Below, in pieces: positions 1 through 6,187 of a stretch of DNA of 6,991 bases (its first letter is position 1; the number at the start of each line of letters is the position of its first letter). The notes under the pieces were generated by a model. That model did not search any database and was not told where the DNA came from. It saw only the letters and a list, made by a program, of their open reading frames with translations. Location of the stretch: contig SLMF01000664.1 of assembly GCA_007133715.1 (NCBI GenBank), positions 1 to 6,991 on the forward strand, given 5' to 3'. Source of the DNA: Planctomycetaceae bacterium. GTDB taxonomy: Bacteria; Planctomycetota; Planctomycetia; Pirellulales; Pirellulaceae. Position numbers and translations under genes: made by a program.

Positions 1-216
1 TCCAGAAGAATGGCGCCGTGGACAAAGACGGCGCGGTCCAGAAGCACGGAGCCGTCCAGAAGAATGGCGCCGTGGACAAAGACGGCGCGGTCCAGAAGAA
101 CGGAGCCGTCCAGAAGAATGGCGCCGTGGACAAAGATGGCGCGGTCCAGAAGAACGGAGCCGTCCAGAAGAATGGCGCCGTGGACAAAGACGGCGCGGTC
201 CAGAAGCACGGCGCCG
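1..216. repeat. 54-bp tandem repeat, four copies
   Basis: Four head-to-tail copies begin at 1, 55, 109 and 163, each starting TCCAGAAGAATGGCGCCG. The array probably continues past the left edge. Copies differ only at repeat position 29 (C, T in copy 3), position 45 (C in copies 1 and 4, A in copies 2 and 3) and position 50 (A, C in copy 4). The unit is a multiple of three, so copy gain or loss keeps the frame. Near identity points to recent expansion or ongoing homogenisation. Confidence 0.97.
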
Positions 217-296
217 GGCTGAAGCCGCTCCAGAGGCTGGGCCTCGGAGCACGTCGGCACTGTGACGCCGCTTGGCAGAAGCCGACTCAGAAGTAA
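1..296 (+). CDS. 3' end of a hexapeptide-repeat protein (partial)
   Basis: The reading frame is open from the left edge (first full codon at 3) to TAA at 294-296, so the start lies outside the window. Residues up to about position 216 form three hexapeptides per 54-bp DNA repeat, with the pattern V-(Q/D)-K-(N/D/H)-G-A. A non-repetitive basic tail of about 26 residues follows, starting at the GLKPLQRL stretch. Function is unknown; regular hexads with a fixed Val and small Gly-Ala can suit a beta-helix or a flexible surface stalk, but neither is shown. The repeat is open in all six frames, so the strand had to be argued. In this frame two of the three variable positions between copies are synonymous (GAC/GAT, GGA/GGC), first and third codon positions are GC-rich while the second is not, and a strong terminator in the right orientation follows. 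A minus-strand frame with V-L-L-D-(G/R)-(S/A) hexads is the main alternative. Confidence 0.55.
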   Translation, partial: QKNGAVDKDGAVQKHGAVQKNGAVDKDGAVQKNGAVQKNGAVDKDGAVQKNGAVQKNGAVDKDGAVQKHGAGLKPLQRLGLGARRHCDAAWQKPTQK

Positions 297-351
297 TCGA
301 CTTCGCCGACCCACTTGCTTCCCATAACCAAGAAGCGAGTTGCGGCACCGC

Positions 352-389
352 AAAACGCCCCTCACATGTATGTGCAGGGGCGTTTTTTT
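352..389 (+). terminator. Intrinsic terminator after the repeat gene
   Basis: An 11-bp perfect stem, AAAACGCCCCT (352-362) with AGGGGCGTTTT (376-386), is followed by further T residues to 389. The 13-base loop holds a small inner stem, CACAT with ATGTG. The A-run before the stem could also let it act on the opposite strand, but the T-tract is longer on the + strand. It lies 55 bases after the stop at 296 and separates the repeat gene from the transglutaminase gene downstream, so the latter should have its own promoter between 390 and 475. I could not identify that promoter with confidence. Confidence 0.9.
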
Positions 390-475
390 GTTTGGGCTCC
401 GCCCACCGGGATCTGCCAGCCGCGTGGAAAAACGGCTTCCCGGTCGCCTTCGAAACGTTACCCCGGGAAAACCAC

Positions 476-480
476 GGAGG
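476..480 (+). promoter_or_regulatory. Shine-Dalgarno site fixing the start at 489
   Basis: GGAGG lies eight bases before ATG 489. The same frame is open back to 315, but that extension reads through the terminator hairpin and has no comparable ribosome site, so the 489 start is preferred. Confidence 0.85.
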
Positions 481-488
481 ACAAAGCG

Positions 489-1574
489 ATGGGAACGTAT
501 CTCCTGACCCTCACGCTGACCCTGGTCGCAGCCGGCGGCCAACCGACGTCGGCGATTATCGACTCGGAAGAGCAGCAGTACCAGAGCGAGACCTTTGCGC
601 ACTGGTGGGGCGCGGAACTGGTCTGGAGCTTCGACAACTTGCCCAGCACCGGCAGCGTGCCGCGTCATCGTGTCCCCTACTCCGGATACATCTACCCGGA
701 TGCCGCGGGCGGAGTCGAAGGGCCGATCCGCAAGTACGACCAAGCCTTCAACAACGGTCGGCTGCTGGCCACGGCTCACGAGATCGAAGACACCACCTCG
801 CGGAAGGAACCGGTGCTGGTCCGCGGCCCCTTACGTCTCCGTCGCCGTTACGAGCAGCAGACCCCGGCTTGGCACGGCCACTGCAACGGCTGGACGGCTG
901 CCGCGATCCGCCACGCGGTGCCTCGTCAAGCGGTTGTACGCAACGGCGTGGTCTTCTCGCCAGCCGATATCAAAGGGCTGCTCGCCGAAATCTACATGTA
1001 CAACGGGAACGAGTTCCTGGGGGGGGCGGATGACGGACCGATCAACCCCGGCTTGCTGCACGTCGTGCTGGCCAATTGGCTCGGTCGCGGTTCGCATCCG
1101 GTGGCCATGGATCGGGAAGTGGGAGAAGAGGTGTGGAACTACCCGATCTATGCTTACGCCGCTTCCCACTCGCACCGCTCTCCGCAGGAGGTGCAGGTCC
1201 GCATGAATGTGGCCTATGCCGCCAATTTGCCCGAGGAATCGGACGAACCGCAGCACGTCCAGCGAATTATCTATTTCCATTACGTGCTGATGCTGGACGA
1301 GGAGGGGCAGATCACGGGGGGACATTACCTGCCGGACAGTGCTCGAATCAACATGCTGTGGACCCCGCTCCGGCCCGTTCCCTCGGGCAGCGAAGGCAAT
1401 GAACTGGGGAACCCTCACATCGACGTCGCCGAAGTCCTGTCGATGTGGCGAGATTCCGTGCCGGAAGAGTTCCGCCGCAACTGGTTGAATATCGATCCGA
1501 CGGAGGAGGATTTGGTCCGGGACAGGCGGACCGATCCGGGCGAAGCGGCGAAGGAAGAGGCGGAGTCAGATTGA
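489..1574 (+). CDS. Exported transglutaminase-elicitor-like protein (GP42/M81D type)
   Basis: A 361-residue protein starting at ATG 489 behind GGAGG. Residues 4-15 are hydrophobic and are followed by GGQPTSA, suggesting a signal peptide cut near residue 22, although no Lys or Arg precedes the hydrophobic core. The best motif is GHCNGWT at 130-136, with Cys132 as the likely nucleophile. His191 (in GLLHVVLANWLG) and Asp208 (in AMDRE) follow in papain-fold order and are my candidates for the rest of the triad. VWNYP at 215-219 closely follows that Asp and resembles the Pep-13 core (VWNQP) of Phytophthora GP42, a calcium-dependent transglutaminase; bacterial homologues are known from marine Vibrio. 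The tail from about 335 is charged and probably disordered. The likely activity is protein cross-linking or amide transfer outside the cytoplasm; a protease-like role is possible. The gene stands alone, between a terminator and a convergent gene. An eight-G run lies at 1019-1026. Confidence 0.75.
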   Translation: MGTYLLTLTLTLVAAGGQPTSAIIDSEEQQYQSETFAHWWGAELVWSFDNLPSTGSVPRHRVPYSGYIYPDAAGGVEGPIRKYDQAFNNGRLLATAHEIEDTTSRKEPVLVRGPLRLRRRYEQQTPAWHGHCNGWTAAAIRHAVPRQAVVRNGVVFSPADIKGLLAEIYMYNGNEFLGGADDGPINPGLLHVVLANWLGRGSHPVAMDREVGEEVWNYPIYAYAASHSHRSPQEVQVRMNVAYAANLPEESDEPQHVQRIIYFHYVLMLDEEGQITGGHYLPDSARINMLWTPLRPVPSGSEGNELGNPHIDVAEVLSMWRDSVPEEFRRNWLNIDPTEEDLVRDRRTDPGEAAKEEAESD

Positions 1575-1625
1575 ATGAAGCGCGTGACCCGCGCGCATCG
1601 GGCCGCCCGGAAGACCACTAGGAAA

Positions 1626-1646
1626 CCGCCTGTTTGGGCGGGTATT
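1626..1646 (+). terminator. Weak candidate terminator after the transglutaminase-elicitor gene
   Basis: CCGCC (1626-1630) can pair with GGCGG (1637-1641) around a six-base loop, 52 bases after the stop at 1574. Only a short TATTT follows instead of a true U-run, so termination here is possible but not convincing. Confidence 0.25.
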
Positions 1647-1751
1647 TCGAGAGCCGCCGCGGCTTGCTCACCGCCGGGAAACACAGCGAACCCAACCGCA
1701 CTGCTGGAACAGCGACGTGCTGCTGTTGATTCAGCGAGTCACGTCGCGGTT

Positions 1752-1793
1752 GCGTCTGGTGGTGGTCCCGATGGGGCGCGACCTGCCAGACGC
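1752..1793. repeat. Inverted repeat between convergent genes
   Basis: GCGTCTGG (1752-1759) is exactly complementary to CCAGACGC (1786-1793), with 26 bases between; G-U pairs and one G-C pair could lengthen the stem inwards. It lies in the 282-base gap between the + strand gene ending at 1574 and the - strand gene ending at 1857. No T-run follows on either strand. It may shape the 3' end of either transcript. The rest of this gap holds no gene I can support; a 74-codon + strand frame (1575-1799) lacks any recognisable feature. Confidence 0.4.
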
Positions 1794-1856
1794 GCGTAGC
1801 TTACGGCGGCCGGGTTCTGGTTGGAAGAAACGTCTTGCGCGGGCGATCGCCACGAC

Positions 1857-2081
1857 TTACTCGCGGGGACGCACCGCTCCTGTCAGGCCCGTGTAGTCCA
1901 TCCGATCGGCTTCATGCCACAGCGGCAAGCCCAAATCGACGCGTTTGCGGAGGATATCGATCTTCTCGGGCGATCCGGCCGGGGCATCCGTCGGCTCGAA
2001 ATCGTCCGAAGCCACCGGATCGAAATCCTCATCGTGGCCGTATTTCAGGATCGCCTCAAACACATTGCGTACATTCTTCAT
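1857..2081 (-). CDS. Small acidic protein of unknown function, planctomycete-type
   Basis: A 74-residue protein from ATG (2081-2079) to TAA (1859-1857). It opens with MKNVRNVFEAILKYG and continues with an acidic middle (HDEDFDP, DDFEP). It ends with a well-organised segment: GSPEKIDILRKRV, then LGLPLWHEADR, then DYTGLTGAVRPRE. There is no signal peptide, membrane segment or cysteine pair, so a soluble cytoplasmic protein is likely. The C-terminal layout recalls short planctomycete hypothetical proteins, but I cannot name a family or role. GGAGG on the - strand (2098-2094) lies 12 bases before the ATG, longer than usual. Its start is 263 bases past the stop of the signal peptidase gene on the same strand, so it is probably its own unit. 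Good codon bias and motif-like ends make it more than a chance frame. Confidence 0.7.
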   Translation of the reverse strand: MKNVRNVFEAILKYGHDEDFDPVASDDFEPTDAPAGSPEKIDILRKRVDLGLPLWHEADRMDYTGLTGAVRPRE

Positions 2082-2093
2082 TGTTCCCGAAAA

Positions 2094-2098
2094 CCTCC
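2094..2098 (-). promoter_or_regulatory. Possible ribosome binding site for the small protein
   Basis: The - strand reads TTGGAGG here, 12 bases before the ATG at 2081. The core match is good but the spacing is long, so it supports the start only moderately. Confidence 0.45.
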
Positions 2099-2183
2099 AA
2101 ATGCCAAAACCGCGAAAAAAATCCCGTCCGAATTGCCTAAGCTGCAGGCCTGGAACACCCTTGATCGCCGAGTGTCCCAGTGA

Positions 2184-2247
2184 TTTCTCGTCAAACGCGG
2201 CCGGGCCGCAAACAAAATCTTCCCCCCGAAGCCATCACGACGAGAAA
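2184..2247. repeat. Nested inverted repeats upstream of the small protein
   Basis: TTTCTCGTC (2184-2192) is exactly complementary to GACGAGAAA (2239-2247). Between them lies a second hairpin, GCGGC (2197-2201) with GCCGC (2205-2209). On the - strand this sits after the signal peptidase stop and about 100-165 bases before the small gene's ATG. It could be a 3' UTR structure of the operon or a 5' leader structure of the small gene. Neither arm is followed by a proper U-run, so I do not call it a terminator. The remainder of the 2082-2344 gap shows nothing else certain. Confidence 0.4.
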
Positions 2248-2344
2248 CTCGCGTGCCACTTTCGAGATGCTGAGGGGTGAGAGTTGAAATTCAGTGAGCC
2301 GAGGCGAGGTGGGTTCTGCGCGCACTCGGTGCGTGAATGCCCTA

Positions 2345-3697
2345 TTATTCGCTCGTACGTCGCCCTGTCAAGCGGCGAAGAACCAGAAAATTTGGTTTTT
2401 TTCGGACCGGACCCAGCAGCTTTTCCTTCGGCAGTACCCCCAAATGGCGGCTGTCTCGCGAGATCGGTATATTATCGCCCACCACAAAGAAGGAGTTGTC
2501 GGCCAGCTGGTACGGCGTCTTCCACGGCTGGTCGGTGGAACGGGGCTCCAAGTAATAGAGATCGCGGTACACTTGCAAACGGTCCACTACCCAAGCTCCC
2601 CCGCGTGCACCCATCCGAAAAACGGCCCGCGTTTCCTCCCACTCCGCTTCGACGGCTCCCGCTTCCTCGACCGACGGGTCGCAAAAGCGAAAAACTTGCC
2701 GCCCGCCCAGGGAAAAGAGCAACTGGCCGTCGCACCAAGCCAGTTCGAATTGCGTGCCCGATCGCAGCGCTGCAACCGGGAGGTCGCTCCCGTGCACTCG
2801 CTGCCGGTTGCGAAACAGCGTCGCTCTTCGTTGGCCGATGTCCACCACCACACGATACCGTTTTCCCGCACCCTGCACTTCCCAAGCCACCTGCCCCCCT
2901 GGCTCCTCCGGGATCAGATTACCCACCAGGAGAACGTCAGTCACTTGATAAAGCTGCCGGGAGAGGCCCTGATTGTACGCATAACTGTCCCAAATCGGCG
3001 CGGTTGCTCCTCGCTCAGCCCAGCCGCCAAGGCGGTGGTGGTATGCCAGCCACTGGAAATCCCCAGACGAGCCAACCGACTTTCCCTCTGCAGGTCGAAG
3101 CTGAAAACCGGAATACACAGGTTGCCAACGCGCACCCGGTTCGGGTTGCCAGCGGGCTCGGACCGGGTCGGCAGCTTCCGAAGTGTATCGTTGGTCATGC
3201 ACCCGTTGCGCCACGTCACGCAACTGCGCCAGGGATTTGCGGATCATGCGTCCATTGGCGTACACCTGGCCCTGCCGAAACTCGAGGACTTCGCCCGGTA
3301 ATCCGACAATGCGTTTGACGCCGAGCGAGTGATCCTGACCGGGTGAACGAAAAGCGACGACTTCCCAGCGTGCCGGGCGTCGCCAACGATAGACCCAACG
3401 GTCGATCCCGACCCGATCCCCACGTTCGATTACTCCGTCGGGGGGGTGAATGTTCAGCGCACCACAATTCGGGCACATCACTTGTCGGGCGCGGGGCAGC
3501 AAGGCGGCATCATAACGGCAGGGAAAGCGGCAATCGTCGCAGATCCGGCGAAAGTGGTCGCCCACCAGCGACTCGGCCATCGAGCCCCCGGCAATCCGCA
3601 CCGGGATCAGCAGTCCCTGCCAGCGGGTAAGATAAAAAGCCCCCAGAGCGATGGCGGCAATCAGGCTGGCCGCGGTGTGGCGGTGACGAAATCTCAC
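2345..3697 (-). CDS. lepB: Signal peptidase I with Cys-pair and large domain insert
   Basis: A 450-residue S26-family signal peptidase, which cuts signal peptides from exported proteins at the outer face of the membrane. One membrane segment lies at about 9-33. The catalytic serine is Ser39 in GGSMAES, and the general-base lysine is Lys128 in GVKRIVGLPGE. The late conserved box is FFVVGDN (403-409) followed by SRDSR (413-417). Two additions stand out. Right after the serine box come Cys53-x2-Cys56 and Cys75-x2-Cys78, a likely zinc-binding knuckle. Between the lysine box and the GDN box lie about 245 residues (155-400), where simple family members have far fewer. The later part of this insert (about 250-380) alternates strand-like stretches and resembles a LamG-type beta sandwich, by eye only. 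The GTG start at 3697 overlaps the upstream TGA in GTGA, with GGGGA (3710-3706) eight bases before it; the next in-frame Met is residue 40, past the active site, so GTG is the best start. It is the last gene of the operon. Confidence 0.9.
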   Translation of the reverse strand: MRFRHRHTAASLIAAIALGAFYLTRWQGLLIPVRIAGGSMAESLVGDHFRRICDDCRFPCRYDAALLPRARQVMCPNCGALNIHPPDGVIERGDRVGIDRWVYRWRRPARWEVVAFRSPGQDHSLGVKRIVGLPGEVLEFRQGQVYANGRMIRKSLAQLRDVAQRVHDQRYTSEAADPVRARWQPEPGARWQPVYSGFQLRPAEGKSVGSSGDFQWLAYHHRLGGWAERGATAPIWDSYAYNQGLSRQLYQVTDVLLVGNLIPEEPGGQVAWEVQGAGKRYRVVVDIGQRRATLFRNRQRVHGSDLPVAALRSGTQFELAWCDGQLLFSLGGRQVFRFCDPSVEEAGAVEAEWEETRAVFRMGARGGAWVVDRLQVYRDLYYLEPRSTDQPWKTPYQLADNSFFVVGDNIPISRDSRHLGVLPKEKLLGPVRKKPNFLVLRRLTGRRTSE

Positions 3698-6186
3698 TCC
3701 CGCGATCCCCGGGAAGGGCGTTGGGCGAGTCGCAAGTCGTCTAACGCCTGTTCGACTTGCGCGGCTTGCCGGGCGTCCAGTTCGCCGCTGCCGAACCGCA
3801 CTTGGTAGAAGGCCTCCGCCACCTGCAAGGAAGCCTGCCGCAATTGCGGCCGGGCGTTCGCAGCCGCGATCCGCTCACCCGCTTCGGCTGCCAATTCCCG
3901 CACGGTCTGGTTCGGAGCCCGTTGGAACCCCCAGCGGCGAATCAGCAGTTGCCAGCGATGGAAGAAGGCAGGGACGTTTCTCAAGGTTGGGGCTGGCCAA
4001 GCAGGCAGTCGCCGTTGGGGGGCCTCCCAGCGGCCCGGTGCGTGCGACCGACGGCGGAGCGTGACCAGGCTGATCACCAACCCGCACAAGAGCAAGCCAC
4101 TGGCGAACCACAGCGGAGGATGCGCCATTGCTTGCAGGACCGAGCGGAGGTCGTGCCCGAATCGGGCCAGGGTACGCAGCCACCATTCGCCTTGGGTCAG
4201 GTTGGTAAACGCGGCACGCAGACCTTGGATCAAGGGCCGATAGATCAGAACGTCTTGTCGCGCCATCCCCATTTGCAAGACGTGCTGGTTCCACATGGTG
4301 TGGAGCCTCACCTGCCACAGGCGGAGCTGCTGGCGGGCATATTCGCCCCACGACAATTCGTTCAAGTCCGAGGGGGTGGGGTCCAGCCGCAACCAACCGC
4401 CATGCGACCAGTCGGCCAGCGGCTGCTGTTGTCGGAGTTCCGCCGGAATCGCTTCCTCGGGCAGAAAGACTTCGACCCACGTATGGGCGTCCGACTGGCG
4501 CGCCCAATAGCACTGCTCCAGGTTATTGTATTCGTCCGTCTTGTAACCGACGACCATGCGGGCTGGCAGCCCGGCACTCCGCAGCATCAGCGTCAAGGCC
4601 GACGCGAAGTATTCGCAGTGGCCTCGCGAGTCGTGGGCGATGAAGGTCTCGATCGGATCTCGCGAGGGATCCCGGTGGAGGTTTCCCAGGCGGTATTCGA
4701 AGCGTGGCGAGGCACGTAGCCGCCGTTCCAGGGCCTGCGCCCGGTTCCACGCCTCATCGGCGGGTAGCCCCGCATCGGCCAGCCAACGGGCGGCCAGGGC
4801 TGCGGTCTCCGGCAAGGATTCCACGGGAAATTGCAGCAAGGGCGCCAATTCCGTGGGACCCGACGCAGGGCTCACCTCCGCCTGACGCCCCGCAAGGAAC
4901 CCCGTCGTCAACAACTCGTAGGCAAAGGCCCGCCGAGCCAAACTCCCCGGACGCTGCAAACGTTCCCGCCACCCGTCGTATTGCACCCGATCGTCTTGAG
5001 CCAAACGATGAAAGGGCCACACACAAAACAACTCGGGTCGGTCCAGTGGCTCCAGCAGTACCTCCTGACGAACCAGTTCCCCGTCATCGCCCCACGCGCG
5101 AGGATCGTCGGACAGCGGCAGTGGCGAGCTCCCGGGCCGATGTTCCCATCTTCCGTCCGCATAATGGTTCAACACCGCACCCCGCAAAAACAGGTTGCCC
5201 TGCGCACGATAGGGGGTGTCGTTGCGATGATCCCAAAAGCGAATCCGCAACACCTGCTGATGATCGTCACTGACAGAACCGAACTGGCCCAATTGCACCT
5301 GATCGTCAAATCCGACGGTGCGTTGCAGCGGTGACGTCGAGCCTTGCCAGGAACCACTCCGCCGCACGCGGAACAGTTGCACCTCGCCAAACCGCGGGGT
5401 CATCACGAAAATCACCGCACCGATCAGCAAGCTGTACCCGGTAATCCGGCCCATCCGCCACCAGAATTCGGCTCCGATGCCCGCGAACCAACCGGCGGCC
5501 GCACGACTGGCCGGCGGTGTCCGAGGGACTTGCCCGTTGCTTCCCGGCAAGACGGCTGACGAACCTTCCGGCTCGGCTTTTCGGGAGGACCACGAGCGAA
5601 AATACAACGAAAGGGGGCCGACGACCAGGGTCGCCGCACCGACCGCCGCCAGACGCCAGCCGTCGACTCGTTCGCCACGGTACTCGCCCCCCGCATCCTG
5701 CTCCTCGGCCAGTTCGCAAAACCGCTGCTGACGATGCAAAGCCAGCAAGGCGAGCGCCGTCAAGACGAAGAACAGGCTGGCCACCAGCAGCGGTGCGAAC
5801 AACGGCCCGTGGTGCAAGGCGGTGGACAGGAACACCAGCAACAAGCTCAAGCTGAATAGATCCCACCATGTTCGCGGCGTCTTTTGCTCGAAGAACAGGG
5901 CAATCATCAAGAATGTCAAGGCGTGCGCCGCGATCACCGCATCGGGAGCACTCCCCACTTGAGCAAACCGGGATACGGCCAGGGCGGCCGAGAAGAGAAT
6001 CACCGCATTGACCACCCACGGGCCCAGGCCAGCACGCCCCGACACCTCGCAATGCCACCAGCCCAACAGGGCGGCTACCAGGGTCCCCAAGGGCAACCAA
6101 CCGTTCCCCTCGCCCAGTCCTACCAGCCAGCTGCTCAGCACGCCGAGCAACAGCAGGTTCAAAGTGATCAATCGCCGGAGATCCAA
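3694..6186 (-). CDS. TgpA-like membrane transglutaminase (DUF3488 / transglutaminase core / DUF4129)
   Basis: An 830-residue membrane protein. About eight hydrophobic segments fill residues 7-263 (the DUF3488 or TgpA N-terminal part). A long extracytoplasmic region follows, beginning with VGFDDQVQLGQFG (291-303) and LFLRGAVLNHYADGRW (332-347), both typical of this family. The transglutaminase core carries a full triad: Cys524 in GHCEYFASAL, His568 in DAHTWVEV and Asp602 in RLDPTPSD. A last membrane segment lies at about 691-710, and a cytoplasmic tail (about 740-820) with NQTVRELA and AFYQVRFG matches DUF4129. Pseudomonas aeruginosa TgpA has the same plan and is needed for growth; its substrate is not settled. 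The start is TTG 6186, one base after the DUF58 stop, with AAGGTGAG just before it; TTG at codon 6 is an alternative. The stop overlaps the signal peptidase start, so translation is probably coupled. Confidence 0.93.
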   Translation of the reverse strand: MDLRRLITLNLLLLGVLSSWLVGLGEGNGWLPLGTLVAALLGWWHCEVSGRAGLGPWVVNAVILFSAALAVSRFAQVGSAPDAVIAAHALTFLMIALFFEQKTPRTWWDLFSLSLLLVFLSTALHHGPLFAPLLVASLFFVLTALALLALHRQQRFCELAEEQDAGGEYRGERVDGWRLAAVGAATLVVGPLSLYFRSWSSRKAEPEGSSAVLPGSNGQVPRTPPASRAAAGWFAGIGAEFWWRMGRITGYSLLIGAVIFVMTPRFGEVQLFRVRRSGSWQGSTSPLQRTVGFDDQVQLGQFGSVSDDHQQVLRIRFWDHRNDTPYRAQGNLFLRGAVLNHYADGRWEHRPGSSPLPLSDDPRAWGDDGELVRQEVLLEPLDRPELFCVWPFHRLAQDDRVQYDGWRERLQRPGSLARRAFAYELLTTGFLAGRQAEVSPASGPTELAPLLQFPVESLPETAALAARWLADAGLPADEAWNRAQALERRLRASPRFEYRLGNLHRDPSRDPIETFIAHDSRGHCEYFASALTLMLRSAGLPARMVVGYKTDEYNNLEQCYWARQSDAHTWVEVFLPEEAIPAELRQQQPLADWSHGGWLRLDPTPSDLNELSWGEYARQQLRLWQVRLHTMWNQHVLQMGMARQDVLIYRPLIQGLRAAFTNLTQGEWWLRTLARFGHDLRSVLQAMAHPPLWFASGLLLCGLVISLVTLRRRSHAPGRWEAPQRRLPAWPAPTLRNVPAFFHRWQLLIRRWGFQRAPNQTVRELAAEAGERIAAANARPQLRQASLQVAEAFYQVRFGSGELDARQAAQVEQALDDLRLAQRPSRGSRE

Positions 6187-6187
6187 G

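Noticed and set aside
1..216. CRISPR-like array
   Set aside because: The 54-bp units are contiguous, with no unique spacers between repeats, and are in frame with a coding sequence.
315..488. A 58-codon N-terminal extension of the transglutaminase-elicitor gene
   Set aside because: It would translate through the terminator hairpin at 352-389, lacks a ribosome site and would bury the hydrophobic signal-like segment, while ATG 489 has GGAGG at good spacing.
831..1418. A 195-codon - strand frame opposite the transglutaminase-elicitor gene
   Set aside because: It is a His/Arg/Val-rich shadow of a gene with a catalytic motif on the other strand, with no domain of its own.
1575..1799. A 74-codon + strand frame directly after the transglutaminase-elicitor gene
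   Set aside because: The product is a low-complexity Ala/Arg-rich chain with no ribosome site or motif; more likely untranslated sequence.
1842..1851. GGCGATCGCC palindrome resembling the cyanobacterial HIP1 octamer
   Set aside because: It occurs as a single copy, and the gene content does not point to a cyanobacterium; a chance palindrome in GC-rich DNA is enough.
2381..2402. AACCA / TGGTT dyad with a T-run, looking like a + strand terminator
   Set aside because: It lies within the last codons of the - strand signal peptidase gene (KKPNFLVL), the stem is AT-rich and short, and no + strand gene ends there.
2284..3318. Long + strand open frames (344 and 335 codons) opposite the signal peptidase gene
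   Set aside because: They are antisense shadows of a gene with clear catalytic boxes; their translations are Pro/Arg/Ser-rich without any recognisable domain, as expected for GC-rich DNA.
5306..6100. A 264-codon - strand frame inside the TgpA-like gene
   Set aside because: It overlaps the membrane-spanning region of TgpA in another frame. The TgpA frame has family motifs, while this one has none.
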